A stretch of 64,000 nucleotides of DNA from Flavobacterium franklandianum (GCF_007097365.1 NZ_VJZR01000002.1:267464-331463), one strand, 5' to 3'. Counted from the stretch's first letter, positions 1 through 9,290 are shown. A program made the numbers and translations. The notes: generated by a model from the sequence alone, not told the origin.

Positions 1-1
1 T

Positions 2-148
2 GGACTAAAATTAGAAATAACAAAGAGCACAGTTCAAACACATCGCCGCAATATGTTACGGAAGACAGGTTTTAATAATACACAACAAATAGCTGGCTGT
101 AAGGGAAGGATTTGTGAAATGAATTTTAAGTCTGTTGTAATAAAATAA
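2..148 (+). CDS. LuxR/GerE-type HTH regulator, C-terminal fragment
   Basis: The first 48 codons of the window are the 3' end of a gene that begins outside it. They read as the recognition half of a LuxR/GerE helix-turn-helix: EITKSTVQTHRRNMLRKTG, then NNTQQIAGCKGRI, ending at a TAA at 146-148. The S-TV-THR-N---K-G pattern is what the family shows across helices 3 and 4. The domain is normally at the C-terminus of a response regulator or a related transcription factor, but the N-terminal part that would decide this is not visible. The gene runs on the same strand as the lipoprotein gene 31 bases downstream. Family call is fairly sure; regulatory target is unknown. Confidence 0.75.
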   Translation, partial: GLKLEITKSTVQTHRRNMLRKTGFNNTQQIAGCKGRICEMNFKSVVIK

Positions 149-179
149 AAAAAGATTAATTAATGAAACACTCAGTATT

Positions 180-986
180 ATGAAAAAAATTAAATTGATA
201 GTTTTTATGTTTTTAGCAATCACTGTAAATTCCTGTGACAATATGGGAGAAGACTTAGGGGATTACCAAACAGAAAGTGGCAGCGGGACAGGGGCAGGAA
301 CTGGAACAACTGGAACTGGATCAAGCGGTGGTATATATAATGGTAGTAAGCCTACTGGCAACTATTGGAGTAGAAATGATGGTGCTGGAATAGCATATCT
401 GTCATTGTCGGGCTCTACTGCTAAAGCTTGCTCCGGGGGTAAAGAAACAATTGGAACTTTTAATTCTTCTAAACCTTCTATGACTTTTACTATCGGGACA
501 GATGTCATTGAATTTCCGTTGTTATTTATAAATGGAAAGTTAATTGTAGGAGTTCCAAACCAAGCTGTGACCACAAATAACCCAACCCAATATGTTGCAT
601 CGTCAAATTACCCTTGTGTTACTGGAGGAATTACTGGTGGCGTGCGTCCTAAAGGACAATTCAAAATAATTATCAATAAGCCTACAGGGAACTGTAGCAG
701 CTCAAATACTAATTTATACCGTTCAGCGTGGGCGGCTGGAACTGTTGTAACTAGTAGTTTCAACTCAGATGGAATTCAATCTGGTTCCATCAGGGTAATT
801 AATCAGGGGCCTGGTCCATTATTTATAAATCCTGAAACTAGTTGGACTTATTTATCTTTAAGTGGCCAAAGCAAATTAAACTGGGAATTCTTCCCAGATG
901 CATCTCAATGGCCATCTAGTTGTTCTCAAATTGGCGAATCATTTATTGATTTTGAAGGTCAGATAAAAACTATTATTATTTGGTAA
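180..986 (+). CDS. Gly/Thr-rich lipoprotein of unknown function
   Basis: A 268-residue exported lipoprotein. It has a short positively charged N-terminus, a hydrophobic core and a lipobox ending at Cys19 (VNSC). After the cysteine comes an acidic stretch (DNMGEDLGD), then a low-complexity linker of Gly, Thr and Ser at about residues 34-52 that probably tethers the folded domain. The rest holds several cysteines, for example in KACSGG, YPCVTGG, NCSSS and SSCSQ, which could form disulfides outside the cytoplasm. I do not recognise a family. It starts a run of three same-strand genes for exported proteins. No clear promoter or terminator was found around it. Confidence 0.8.
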   Translation: MKKIKLIVFMFLAITVNSCDNMGEDLGDYQTESGSGTGAGTGTTGTGSSGGIYNGSKPTGNYWSRNDGAGIAYLSLSGSTAKACSGGKETIGTFNSSKPSMTFTIGTDVIEFPLLFINGKLIVGVPNQAVTTNNPTQYVASSNYPCVTGGITGGVRPKGQFKIIINKPTGNCSSSNTNLYRSAWAAGTVVTSSFNSDGIQSGSIRVINQGPGPLFINPETSWTYLSLSGQSKLNWEFFPDASQWPSSCSQIGESFIDFEGQIKTIIIW

Positions 987-1102
987 GTCCATTTATTTTA
1001 ACATCAAAATTTAGTAAAACAAACGGTAAGCTCAGGAACAACTAAAAACGAGGAGCACTCTGAAAAGCCTCGTAAGTAAGAAAATTAAAAACAACGTAAA
1101 TT

Positions 1103-2898
1103 ATGAAATTAATAAAGAAATTGCTATTTTTAAAACTTGTAAATAGAAAAAAATCATTATTATTGATTTTCTTCTTTTTTGGAATTTTTTCAATTCAATC
1201 TCAAGTTCCAGAATTTGTAAAAAATGTTTCAGGTATACTTTTAGCGATTTTACCGAATATAATAACAAAAGTTATTTTATTTCCAACGATAAGGATTTAT
1301 GGGTTACCAACGGGAGTACAGCCAATACTGAATTTATTGCAACACTAACCACAGGTTTTTCATACATAAAAAGTGTGCATCTAGGAAAAATGTTTATTGA
1401 AACATCTGCAGGAGAACTTTGGATTTCTGATGGCACAACAACTGGTACTAAAGTTTTAAAAACGGGATTCAAAGACATTTATAATGATTTTGTTAAAGTT
1501 GATAACTTATTGTTTTTTAAAGCGGCCATAAAATCTGTTACAAATACTAATGCAACAAATATCGAATGGTGGGTTACCGATGGTACTGCACTAGGTACTA
1601 AAATGATAAAAGACATCAATCCTGGAGATTTTGGTCAAGATTCACCCACAAATTATATGGTTTATCGGAATAAACTTTACTTTTTTGGATATAGTGAAAG
1701 CGGAGGAAGAGATTTTTGGGTTACAGATGGGACTGATCTAGGCACTTACATCCTAGCCGAATCGGATTATCTTGGAACTATTCTATTGGACTATGATTTA
1801 ATAATTTATAAAGATAAAATCTATTTTACCTTTCATAATCGGGCATTAGGTATAGAACTTTGGGAATCTGATGGGACAGCATCAGGTACTAAATTATTTA
1901 AAGATTGTAATCCAGGAAGAGATTCCTTTAATTTAGGATTGTCAGGTTGGCCAAGTTCTTTTGTGATAATCAACAATAAGTTATTGTTCTTCGCATACAA
2001 TCCAAATGATAATTCTGGCAGAAAGTACCTTTGGTCATCGGATGGCAACGCTGCCAATACAATCGCAATTAAAAAACTTTGGAATATTGCGACAGCATCA
2101 ACTGAATGGACATTGTATAATAACTTACTATATTTTAAAGCTGTGACTGATGATTCTGGAGAGGAGTTATGGGTAACTGACGGAACAGAATCTGGGACTA
2201 AATTAGTTAAAGATATAAATACAGGACCACAAAATTCCTCAATTGATAAAATTACAGTAGTTAACAACAAGATAATTTTTAATGCATTTGAAAGCACAAA
2301 CGGTAATGAATTATGGGTTAGTGACGGGACCACGCTTGGTACAACACTTTTAAAAGACCTTTACCCGGGTAATCGAAGCAGCCGCAATTATGATTCAATT
2401 TTTACAGTAGGCAATAAGGCATATTTAATTTCAAAAACGGGGCTAAACAACTTCCAATTAATCGAGACGGACGCTACAACAGATGGTACAAAAGTTATTA
2501 CGCCTCTGGACGCTACCAACACCTCTTCCCCTCTTGGTGAGGGAACAATAAGTAATAAGCTGTACAAAAATTTCGGAATCCTTTTTTTTAATGCAAAATT
2601 TACCACCGACGGCAGCGCATTGTACAAGCTAGGAACTAGAACATTAAGTAGCGATTTAAAATTAGTTCACGACCCTTTTCTAATTTATCCAAACCCTGCA
2701 TCAACTACATTGAATCTGAAATATCTCGGCAACAATCAAATCGATAAAATCATCATCACCGATTTATCAGGCAAAAAAATCTTGGAGCAAACCCAAAATA
2801 CTAACCAAGTAGATGTTCAAAACTTAACCACAGGAATTTATATTGTAAAGGCTTATTCAGGTAAAGATAAGTTTCAAACCAAGTTTGTGAAAGAGTAA
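1103..2898 (+). pseudogene. ELWxxDGT-repeat T9SS-secreted protein, frameshifted near the N-terminus
   Basis: The reading frame that starts at 1103 gives a basic and hydrophobic signal peptide ending SIQSQ, followed by VPEFVKNVSG, then runs to a stop at 1348. A second frame, open from about 1201 to 2898, continues the family pattern with SDFTEYNNKSYF and DLWVTNGST, then repeated blades carrying ELWISDGT, WWVTDGT, ELWESDGT, ELWVTDGT and ELWVSDGT. The C-terminal 75 residues or so are a T9SS type A sorting domain (YPNPAST, DLSGKKI, GIYIVKAYSG, KFVKE). The two frames join if one T is restored in the T-run at 1239-1242. A GTG at 1375 opens the second frame, but a start there would lose the export signal. 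The protein is probably an extracellular beta-propeller. A sequencing error, a real mutation or recoding are all possible. Confidence 0.75.
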
Positions 2899-2965
2899 AA
2901 GAGAGTTAGAAACGTATAAACTTTACAATTCCTATCGATAAAGAAAATCAAAAACAACAAAAATT

Positions 2966-4972
2966 ATGAAAAAATTAAATTCAATTATTCTAGTAATATT
3001 ATCCGTAGTATTGTTTTCTTGTAGTAAAGAAGATGAAAGTTCTGATTTGCCCACTGAAACTATTAAGATTGAAGACGACTTAAAAATCAATTTTGCGGAC
3101 TTAACAGCTGTAACCATCGAAGGAGAAGCTAAAGTTGATGCCGGGGGCAATTTTAGCACAAACACAACCAATACAGTTGCTGAAAATCTTCCTTTATTAT
3201 TTATAAAGGATAATGAAATTATGTTTGGTTATTATTCGAAAACTGGATTGAATAATTCGATATCTACAAATGATATATTATTGTTTTATTTCACACTCCA
3301 TCCAGAAATTGCGCTACAAGGTTTTCAAAATACCGAGTTGTTAACAAAAATAGAACAGCATCCAAAATATGATGAGTTAAAGAGTCTTATTAAAACTTCT
3401 TTAAATGCAAATACTTCGCCATTTAAAAATACATCTTTTGTCAGTTTGTTAAATAAAACTGGTTTAGAGATAGGTATTGCAAAAAGACAAGCCAAACAAA
3501 GCAAAATCAGCAAGACACTTGCAGATACTTTTAAATTCAGCTATACAAGAAATGGGACTGTTGAATGGAATAAAAAATTTCCGTTATATGCAACTGTAGG
3601 GATGGAAGTGGTTGATGCAGCAACAGGAGTTTCTGTTTCCGGACCTCAAATTTTTGATAACCAAGGCCTTGTTTTTTCTATAAGTTCAGCGGCGGAGTGG
3701 ATATATGATTATTTTACAACAGAAAATAGTGAAAACATCAGGGCGTTTAAATTTCCAAAAGAAGGTAAATATGAACTTAGATTTACAAATGGTATAGATA
3801 ACTTTGGAACTAAAGCTTTAGAAGAGAAAGTCGACTTAATTAACCGTTATAATATTGGGGTAAATATTCTTTCATTTGCAATGCCTGTCGGGATTAAAAA
3901 GTTGTTGGTTAAAAATGATTGTAGAGATGCTACAATCGATATCTTTAAAAACATGAAACTATCTGCTTCAACATTTGTGATTACAGATGAATTAGCTAGG
4001 GATAAGTTTGTTTATAATCTAGCAAAGGATGCTTATGCTGTTTCCGTCAAATGTATTCCAAGTTTTGAAAAAAAATATTTGGATTTCATTGAAAACATTA
4101 CCAGTACCTATTTAAATAAGCTTGAAGAAGCTTCAACTCTATATCTTTTGCTCAGAGATTATGCTTTTTCAGACATAAAAGGAAAGGAAACTAGAAATTA
4201 TTACGACGGCATTTCATTTGGAGAATTACAATTAACAAATACAACTGGGATGCAGTTTATTACTCCTACTGGAACTGAATTTTCAGGGCAGGCAAAAAGT
4301 GAGCATACTTATACTGCAAGTGTGAATGAAACAACATTTAAATATTCAATAAATACGAGTCTTATAGGACAATCAACTATAACACTAGATCCAGCCAGTA
4401 AGGAATATGCTATTGGTTTACCATTTGAGGTTAACAAAATCAATTCTGGCGATTCAACACTAAAAGGAAACAAAATTATTCCTACTAGTATTGAAGGGAA
4501 GTTAGCTGCAACTTTTGTTATGGGCACACAAGAAACAAAATTTGAAATCAAACCAGCATTTAAAAATTCTGGATTATCTTCTGAATATGTTAATTTGAAA
4601 ATAATAGACTCAATTTCAATTTATAAACAGGCATTTAAAGGGAAATGGAAGGTAAGGTATTTTGACGGAGTTAACGGCATAGAAAGGTTTTGGGATTTGG
4701 AGTTATTTGAAGATGGAACAGGAATTGTTAAAAATCCAGATCCTAATGTAACTTTAGGTTATGTTAAGTACCCGATGCGTTGGAATATTTCAGGGAACGG
4801 TCCTTATTATTATAACGAGTCTGGCTGGTGGAATTTTCAGTTTGGTTTTAAGGTAACTTATCCTGTAATTAAATATACTGTAGAAAGTGGGGACGGTAAA
4901 CCTGCAACAACTTTAAATCCAACATGTGGCAGTTGTATCAATAAATATATAACAGAATACACTAAAAATTAA
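2966..4972 (+). CDS. large lipoprotein of unknown function
   Basis: A 668-residue exported protein with a signal peptide and lipobox ending at Cys19 (LFSC), followed by SKEDESSD. The acidic residues after the cysteine resemble the surface-export signal of Bacteroidota lipoproteins, so it is probably displayed on the outer surface. No family was recognised over most of its length. The last 110 residues or so (GKWKVRYFDG, LELFEDGTGIV, MRWNISG) look like a lipocalin-like beta-sheet domain of the kind found in Bacteroidetes lipoproteins, ending in a CGSC pair. The bases just before its ATG closely match those before the start at 1103. It lies 67 bases after the T9SS gene with no terminator between, so the two may be co-transcribed. 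Confidence 0.8.
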   Translation: MKKLNSIILVILSVVLFSCSKEDESSDLPTETIKIEDDLKINFADLTAVTIEGEAKVDAGGNFSTNTTNTVAENLPLLFIKDNEIMFGYYSKTGLNNSISTNDILLFYFTLHPEIALQGFQNTELLTKIEQHPKYDELKSLIKTSLNANTSPFKNTSFVSLLNKTGLEIGIAKRQAKQSKISKTLADTFKFSYTRNGTVEWNKKFPLYATVGMEVVDAATGVSVSGPQIFDNQGLVFSISSAAEWIYDYFTTENSENIRAFKFPKEGKYELRFTNGIDNFGTKALEEKVDLINRYNIGVNILSFAMPVGIKKLLVKNDCRDATIDIFKNMKLSASTFVITDELARDKFVYNLAKDAYAVSVKCIPSFEKKYLDFIENITSTYLNKLEEASTLYLLLRDYAFSDIKGKETRNYYDGISFGELQLTNTTGMQFITPTGTEFSGQAKSEHTYTASVNETTFKYSINTSLIGQSTITLDPASKEYAIGLPFEVNKINSGDSTLKGNKIIPTSIEGKLAATFVMGTQETKFEIKPAFKNSGLSSEYVNLKIIDSISIYKQAFKGKWKVRYFDGVNGIERFWDLELFEDGTGIVKNPDPNVTLGYVKYPMRWNISGNGPYYYNESGWWNFQFGFKVTYPVIKYTVESGDGKPATTLNPTCGSCINKYITEYTKN

Positions 4973-5078
4973 ATTTTAAGAAATTTCTTTTGTTCACTTA
5001 GATTATTGTTTTAAATCTCATTTCAATCAGAATTAATTTTTTAGTTTAAAGGATTGTCGAAAACACAAAATCTATTTT

Positions 5079-5116
5079 AAAATTCCATCTTGTTTTATAC
5101 TTGATGGAATTTTTTT
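5079..5116 (+). terminator. rho-independent terminator
   Basis: An 11-bp perfect stem (AAAATTCCATC at 5079-5089 with GATGGAATTTT at 5103-5113) is followed by a run of T to 5116. It lies about 105 bases after the lipoprotein stop and 21 bases before the SDR start, so it separates the exported-protein genes from the next unit. Confidence 0.75.
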
Positions 5117-5137
5117 AATTTAGCCAAAAAATATATT

Positions 5138-5815
5138 TTGAAAAACATTATCATTAGTGGAACTTCCAGAGGAATTGGTTATGAATTGGCTATACAATTT
5201 GCCACTGCAGGTCATAATGTCTTAGCGATCTCCAGAAAAACACCACAAGCTCTTATTGAAAACCAAAACATCACGTGTCTTTCCATCGATTTGTCTGATG
5301 AAAACGAAATGCAGAAAGTACAAAGTTTTCTTTCCGATTCGTGGAAGAACGTAGATATAATAATCCATAATGCTGGAAGTTTGTTACTGAAACCTTTTTC
5401 GGAAACATCTCAAGAAGATTTCGAGAATATATATAAAGTCAATGTTTTTGGCGTTGCCAATTTAACACGTGCGTGTCTGCCCTATTTGCAAAAAGGAAGT
5501 CACGTTGTAACCATTAGTTCAATGGGTGGAATACAAGGAAGTTTAAAATTTGCTGGTCTAGCAGCTTATAGTTCCAGCAAAGGCGCCGTGATTACTTTGT
5601 CGGAATTATTGGCAGAAGAATATAAAGAGAAGGGGATTTCGTTTAATGTTTTGGCACTCGGTGCGGTTCAAACCGAAATGTTACAAGAAGCATTTCCGGG
5701 TTACGAAGCCCCAATTTCGGCAAAGGATATGGCCAATTATATTTTTGACTTTGCCTTGACCGGAAATAAATATTACAACGGAAAAGTGCTTCAAGTTTCA
5801 TCCACTAATCCATAG
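5138..5815 (+). CDS. SDR-family NAD(P)-dependent oxidoreductase
   Basis: A 225-residue classical short-chain dehydrogenase/reductase. The N-terminal dinucleotide-binding motif is TSRGIG at residues 9-14, NAG is at 78-80, the catalytic serine lies in ISSMGG near 127-128, and the YxxxK pair is Tyr144/Lys148. All the catalytic residues of the family are present, so it should be an active cytosolic enzyme, but the substrate cannot be read from the sequence. The start is a TTG: no ATG or GTG lies close upstream in frame, and the glycine motif must begin within ten residues. A terminator ends just before it, so it has its own promoter, although no clear TANNTTTG box was found. Confidence 0.88.
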   Translation: MKNIIISGTSRGIGYELAIQFATAGHNVLAISRKTPQALIENQNITCLSIDLSDENEMQKVQSFLSDSWKNVDIIIHNAGSLLLKPFSETSQEDFENIYKVNVFGVANLTRACLPYLQKGSHVVTISSMGGIQGSLKFAGLAAYSSSKGAVITLSELLAEEYKEKGISFNVLALGAVQTEMLQEAFPGYEAPISAKDMANYIFDFALTGNKYYNGKVLQVSSTNP

Positions 5816-5829
5816 CCAGTCAAGTATGA

Positions 5830-5918
5830 GTTATGCGTTATTTGTTAGACGTTGGTAGTCTCATGAATATGTTTACTTCTAACTTCCCACTTCTAACTTC
5901 TAACTTCTAACTTCTAAC
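5830..5918 (+). repeat. heptad-period intergenic repeat (GTT block then TTCTAAC array)
   Basis: The left part has GTT at 5830, 5837, 5844 and 5851, an exact 7-base period with otherwise degenerate units. The right part is six 7-base units from 5877 to 5918: TTCTAAC, the variant TTCCCAC, then four more TTCTAAC. The two blocks are partly complementary (GTTAGA with TCTAAC) and could pair. The array stops two bases before the TTG start of the next gene, so it occupies the whole ribosome-loading region. There are no unique spacers, so it is not a CRISPR array. Confidence 0.85.
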
Positions 5919-5919
5919 T

Positions 5920-6519
5920 TTGAGCGAAACCCTTTCAAAATATATCCCTGAACACGCCGTAAAACCAGTTTTTGAACTGATTGTAGCCAATCAAGTGCAT
6001 CTCAAAATTGTGAATGAACGGGTAACTCGTCACGGAGATTATCGAAAAGGGTTAAGCGGAAAACACGAAATCACGGTCAATGCCAGCCTAAATAAATACA
6101 AATTTTTGATTACGTTGGTTCACGAAATTTCACATTTGGTAGCGTTCGAAAAATTTGGAAGAAACATCAAACCTCACGGGAATGAGTGGAAATATTCTTT
6201 TCAGCGATTGATGATTCCCTTTATTCGTCCCGAGATTTTCCCCAATCATTTGTTGCCATTATTGGCGCGGCATTTCAAAAATCCGACCGCAAGCAGCGAT
6301 ACAGATGCTACATTGTCATTGGCTTTGAAACAATTTGATTTGCAAAACGATAAAAATTATATTTTTGAAATTCCTTACAGCAGTATTTTTAGAATTCACA
6401 ACGGAAAGATTTTCAAAAAAGGAGCTTTACGAACCAAACGATACGAATGTGTTGAGGTAAGTTCAGGGAGAACTTATCTTTTTAATCCAAATGCTGAGGT
6501 GGAATTATTACCGAGTTGA
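5920..6519 (+). CDS. SprT-like domain protein (zinc-dependent)
   Basis: A 199-residue protein with the SprT-like zincin motif HEISH at residues 68-72 and a likely third ligand at His86 in KPHGNEW, the spacing of the SprT/Spartan family. A DNA-linked protease role is known for the eukaryotic relatives; the bacterial proteins are poorly understood. The C-terminal half (RIHNGKIFKKG, RTKRYECVEVSSGRTYLFNP) fits the beta-rich zinc-ribbon-like tail of the family, but only one cysteine remains, so a zinc ribbon is unlikely. The start is a TTG right after a heptamer array, with no ATG in frame before the conserved region. It ends 51 bases before the manC start. Confidence 0.85.
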   Translation: MSETLSKYIPEHAVKPVFELIVANQVHLKIVNERVTRHGDYRKGLSGKHEITVNASLNKYKFLITLVHEISHLVAFEKFGRNIKPHGNEWKYSFQRLMIPFIRPEIFPNHLLPLLARHFKNPTASSDTDATLSLALKQFDLQNDKNYIFEIPYSSIFRIHNGKIFKKGALRTKRYECVEVSSGRTYLFNPNAEVELLPS

Positions 6520-6570
6520 TTATATTTGTAGCATTAATAAAAAATGAGATTTCTTAAATCCCACAACACT

Positions 6571-7632
6571 ATGAACAAAAATTATTACGCAATATTGATG
6601 GCCGGTGGAGTTGGATCTCGTTTTTGGCCAGTGAGTACAGCTGAATTTCCAAAACAATTTCACGATATGTTGGGTGCTGGTGATACTTTAATCCAGAAAA
6701 CTTTCAGTAGATTATCGAAATTGATTCCAGTAGAAAATATTTTGATTTTAACGAATGAGCGATACAATTCGATAGTTTTAGAGCAATTGCCAATGGTAAA
6801 ACAAGAGCAAGTTTTACTAGAACCAGCGATGCGAAATACAGCCCCTTGTATTTTATATGCTTCTCTTAAAATTCAAAAACAAAATCCTGATGCCGTTATG
6901 GTGGTAGCTCCTAGTGATCATTGGATAGAAGACGAAACAACTTTTGCAGAAAATTTGCAGCAATGTTTCGATTTTTGTTCCAAAGAAAATGCGTTGATGA
7001 CACTTGGAATTCAACCCACCTACCCAAATACAGGTTTTGGTTATATTGAATTTGATAAAACTGATACTAATCCAATAAAAAAAGTGTCTCAATTTCGTGA
7101 AAAACCCGATTATGAAACTGCAAAATCATTTTTGAAAAGTGGTAATTTCTTGTGGAATGGTGGAATTTTTATTTGGAGTGCCAAGTCAATCACCGAAGCT
7201 TTCGAAAAGTTTCAACCTCAAATGAACACTTTATTTCTAAAAGGTTTGGAAAGTTACAACACACCTGCCGAAAAATCATTTATCGAAGAAAATTATGCCT
7301 TATCCGAAAATGTTTCTATCGATTATGCCGTAATGGAAAGTGCCAATAATGTGTACGTTCTTCCGGCTACTTTTGACTGGAATGACTTAGGAACCTGGGG
7401 ACAGCTTCACGAAAAACTAGATAAAGATGAAAATAAAAACGGGGTTATTAATGCAAAAGTTGTTTTAGAAAATGCCTCAGGTAATATCATCAGGTCTGAT
7501 GCCGATAAGATCATCGTTGTTGATGGTTTGCACGATTACATTATTGTGGACAAAGAGGGAGTTCTACTCATTTACCCTAAAAGTAAAGAGCAAGATATAA
7601 AACGAATAACAGCTTTGGCAAATAAGCTTTAA
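6571..7632 (+). CDS. manC: mannose-1-phosphate guanylyltransferase
   Basis: A nucleotidyltransferase that makes GDP-mannose from GTP and mannose-1-phosphate (EC 2.7.7.13), feeding cell-surface glycan and glycoprotein synthesis. The signature GGVGSRFWP is at residues 12-20, with the conserved FPKQF just after. APSDHW, GFGYIEF and FREKPD are further family motifs, and the C-terminus has the left-handed helix type region (GNIIRSDADKIIVVDG). It lacks the phosphomannose isomerase domain of bifunctional enzymes, at 353 residues. An ATG at 6544 would add nine residues (MRFLKSHNT), but the ATG at 6571 gives the N-terminus usual for the family and is preferred. Confidence 0.92.
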   Translation: MNKNYYAILMAGGVGSRFWPVSTAEFPKQFHDMLGAGDTLIQKTFSRLSKLIPVENILILTNERYNSIVLEQLPMVKQEQVLLEPAMRNTAPCILYASLKIQKQNPDAVMVVAPSDHWIEDETTFAENLQQCFDFCSKENALMTLGIQPTYPNTGFGYIEFDKTDTNPIKKVSQFREKPDYETAKSFLKSGNFLWNGGIFIWSAKSITEAFEKFQPQMNTLFLKGLESYNTPAEKSFIEENYALSENVSIDYAVMESANNVYVLPATFDWNDLGTWGQLHEKLDKDENKNGVINAKVVLENASGNIIRSDADKIIVVDGLHDYIIVDKEGVLLIYPKSKEQDIKRITALANKL

Positions 7633-7695
7633 TTTAGATATTCATTTATGAGTATTACTCAGTTGGTATAAAAGATTACGCAAATTTCAAAACGG

Positions 7696-7731
7696 GTTCT
7701 ATCTGAAAACATTTTAGATAGAACTTTTTTT
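7696..7731 (+). terminator. rho-independent terminator after manC
   Basis: A 9-bp stem (GTTCTATCT at 7696-7704, AGATAGAAC at 7716-7724) is followed by seven T. It ends the manC transcript and overlaps the last bases of the convergent ABC ATPase gene. On the minus strand it is not followed by a T-run, so it looks one-directional. Confidence 0.78.
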
Positions 7732-8491
7732 ATTCCTTTAAATAAGCTTCTCTAACTTTTTTGAATAAATTTGAAGAATATACAAAGTCAACAACGGCTT
7801 TATTATCTGTTCTGAAAATCTCTTCTTTTGTGCCTTCCCAAGTTTTAACTCCATTTTTTAAAAACAGGATATTCTCACCAATTTCCATCACTGAATTCAT
7901 ATCGTGGGTGTTGATTACTGTTGTGATGTTGTATTCTTCGGTAATTTCACGAATAAGATTATCAATCAGAGTAGCTGTGTTGGGGTCTAAGCCTGAATTG
8001 GGTTCGTCGCAAAACAAATATTTAGGATTGTTTACGATGGCTCGAGCAATAGCGACACGTTTTTGCATTCCACCTGAAATTTCAGAGGGTAATTTATGAT
8101 GAGCATCAACAAGTGCTACTCTTTTTAAAACGAAATCAACACGATCCTGAATTTTATGTTTGTCGTCATTGGTAAACATTTTTAGCGGAAAACCAACATT
8201 TTCTGATACAGTCATCGAATCAAACAATGCACCTCCTTGGAAAAGCATCCCGATTTCGGTTCTCAGTTCTCGTTTTTCATTGGATTTAAGATCAGAATAG
8301 ATTCTGCCGTCAAACGAAATTGTGCCAACTTCAGGAGTGTGAATTCCGAGTAATGATTTAAGTAAAACTGTTTTTCCTGAACCACTTTGACCAATAATCA
8401 AATTTGTTTTTCCAGTTTCGAAAACCGTAGAAACTCCTTTAAGAATCTTGGTATCACCAAATGATTTTTCTATGTTTTTTATTTCTATCAT
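7730..8491 (-). CDS. mlaF: ABC transporter ATP-binding protein, MlaF type
   Basis: A 253-residue ABC ATPase with Walker A GQSGSGKT at 34-41, Q-loop Gln85, signature ISGGM at 138-142 and Walker B YLFCDEP near 158-164. Family resemblance and its MlaE partner make it the ATPase of an Mla/MCE-type transporter that moves phospholipids between the inner and outer membranes. The open frame extends 20 codons further upstream, but the ATG at 8491 starts the family-typical MIEIKNIEKSF and overlaps the mlaE stop as TAATG, a sign of translational coupling. No MlaD-like (MCE) gene is adjacent, so the substrate-binding part must lie elsewhere. Confidence 0.9.
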   Translation of the reverse strand: MIEIKNIEKSFGDTKILKGVSTVFETGKTNLIIGQSGSGKTVLLKSLLGIHTPEVGTISFDGRIYSDLKSNEKRELRTEIGMLFQGGALFDSMTVSENVGFPLKMFTNDDKHKIQDRVDFVLKRVALVDAHHKLPSEISGGMQKRVAIARAIVNNPKYLFCDEPNSGLDPNTATLIDNLIREITEEYNITTVINTHDMNSVMEIGENILFLKNGVKTWEGTKEEIFRTDNKAVVDFVYSSNLFKKVREAYLKE

Positions 8492-9237
8492 TAGGTTAAA
8501 AGTAATTGCGTTAAAAGATAATTCACAAAAATAATCAAAACCGATGTCCAAACAAATGCGACGGTGCTCGCTTTCCCTACTTCAAGAGCACCGCCTTTCA
8601 TATAATAACCATGAAATGAAGGTACAGATGCCAAAAGTATTCCGAAAATAAAAGTTTTAATAAAAGCGTAGGTTACGTGAAAGGGCATAAAATCACTTTG
8701 AACACCATTTATAAAATCTATACTCGTTCCGAATCCTCCATAAACTGTGGCGATATAACCTCCAAAAACTCCTAAAAACATACTGATTCCTATCACAAAT
8801 GGATAAAGTATTATGGCAATTAATTTTGGAAAAACAAGGTAGTTTAAGGAGTTTATTCCCATAACTTCTAAGGCGTCTATTTGCTCTGTAACTCTCATAG
8901 AACCAATACTTGATGTGATAAAAGAACCCATTTTTCCAGCCATAACAATCGAGATGAATGTTGGTGAAAATTCTAAAATTACAGATTCTCGGGTGGCATA
9001 ACCAATTAGATTTTTTGGAATCAAAGGGTTGTCTAAATTTAATGCCGTTTGTATTGCCACAACACCTCCAACAAATACGGAGATAAAAGCTACAATGCCC
9101 AATGAGTCTATAATTAATTCATCAATTTCTTTGAAGATTAGGTTTTTCATCACAGACCATTTCGTCTGTTTTCTGAAAATTTCTTTCCACATTAAGAAAT
9201 ATTTTCCAATTTGGGATAAATAACGGAGGAGCATCAT
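8491..9237 (-). CDS. mlaE: ABC transporter permease, MlaE/YrbE type
   Basis: A 248-residue integral membrane protein of the MlaE/YrbE family, the permease partner of the MlaF-type ATPase that follows it with a one-base overlap. Long hydrophobic segments lie near residues 45-70, 130-165, 185-205 and 220-245. The family block VILEFSPTFISIVMAGKMGSFITSS and the EQIDALEVMGIN helix, which touches the ATPase, are both present. It should act in the inner membrane in lipid transport that maintains outer-membrane asymmetry. Two ATG codons are adjacent (9237 and 9234), and either could be used. A minus-strand TANNTTTG box lies 53 bases upstream. Confidence 0.9.
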   Translation of the reverse strand: MMLLRYLSQIGKYFLMWKEIFRKQTKWSVMKNLIFKEIDELIIDSLGIVAFISVFVGGVVAIQTALNLDNPLIPKNLIGYATRESVILEFSPTFISIVMAGKMGSFITSSIGSMRVTEQIDALEVMGINSLNYLVFPKLIAIILYPFVIGISMFLGVFGGYIATVYGGFGTSIDFINGVQSDFMPFHVTYAFIKTFIFGILLASVPSFHGYYMKGGALEVGKASTVAFVWTSVLIIFVNYLLTQLLLT

Positions 9238-9290
9238 TTGTTGAGTTTTCAGTTTACTAGTAGCGGTATTCGATCAGGAATATATCTACG

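Noticed and set aside
1375..2898. An independent gene starting at the GTG at 1375
   Set aside because: A start there removes the signal peptide and half of the first repeat, while an in-phase signal peptide lies just upstream in another frame. A frameshifted single gene explains both.
5877..5918. CRISPR array
   Set aside because: Units are 7 bases and directly adjacent, with no unique spacers and no cas genes nearby. The same holds for 31675-31751 and 47584-47611.
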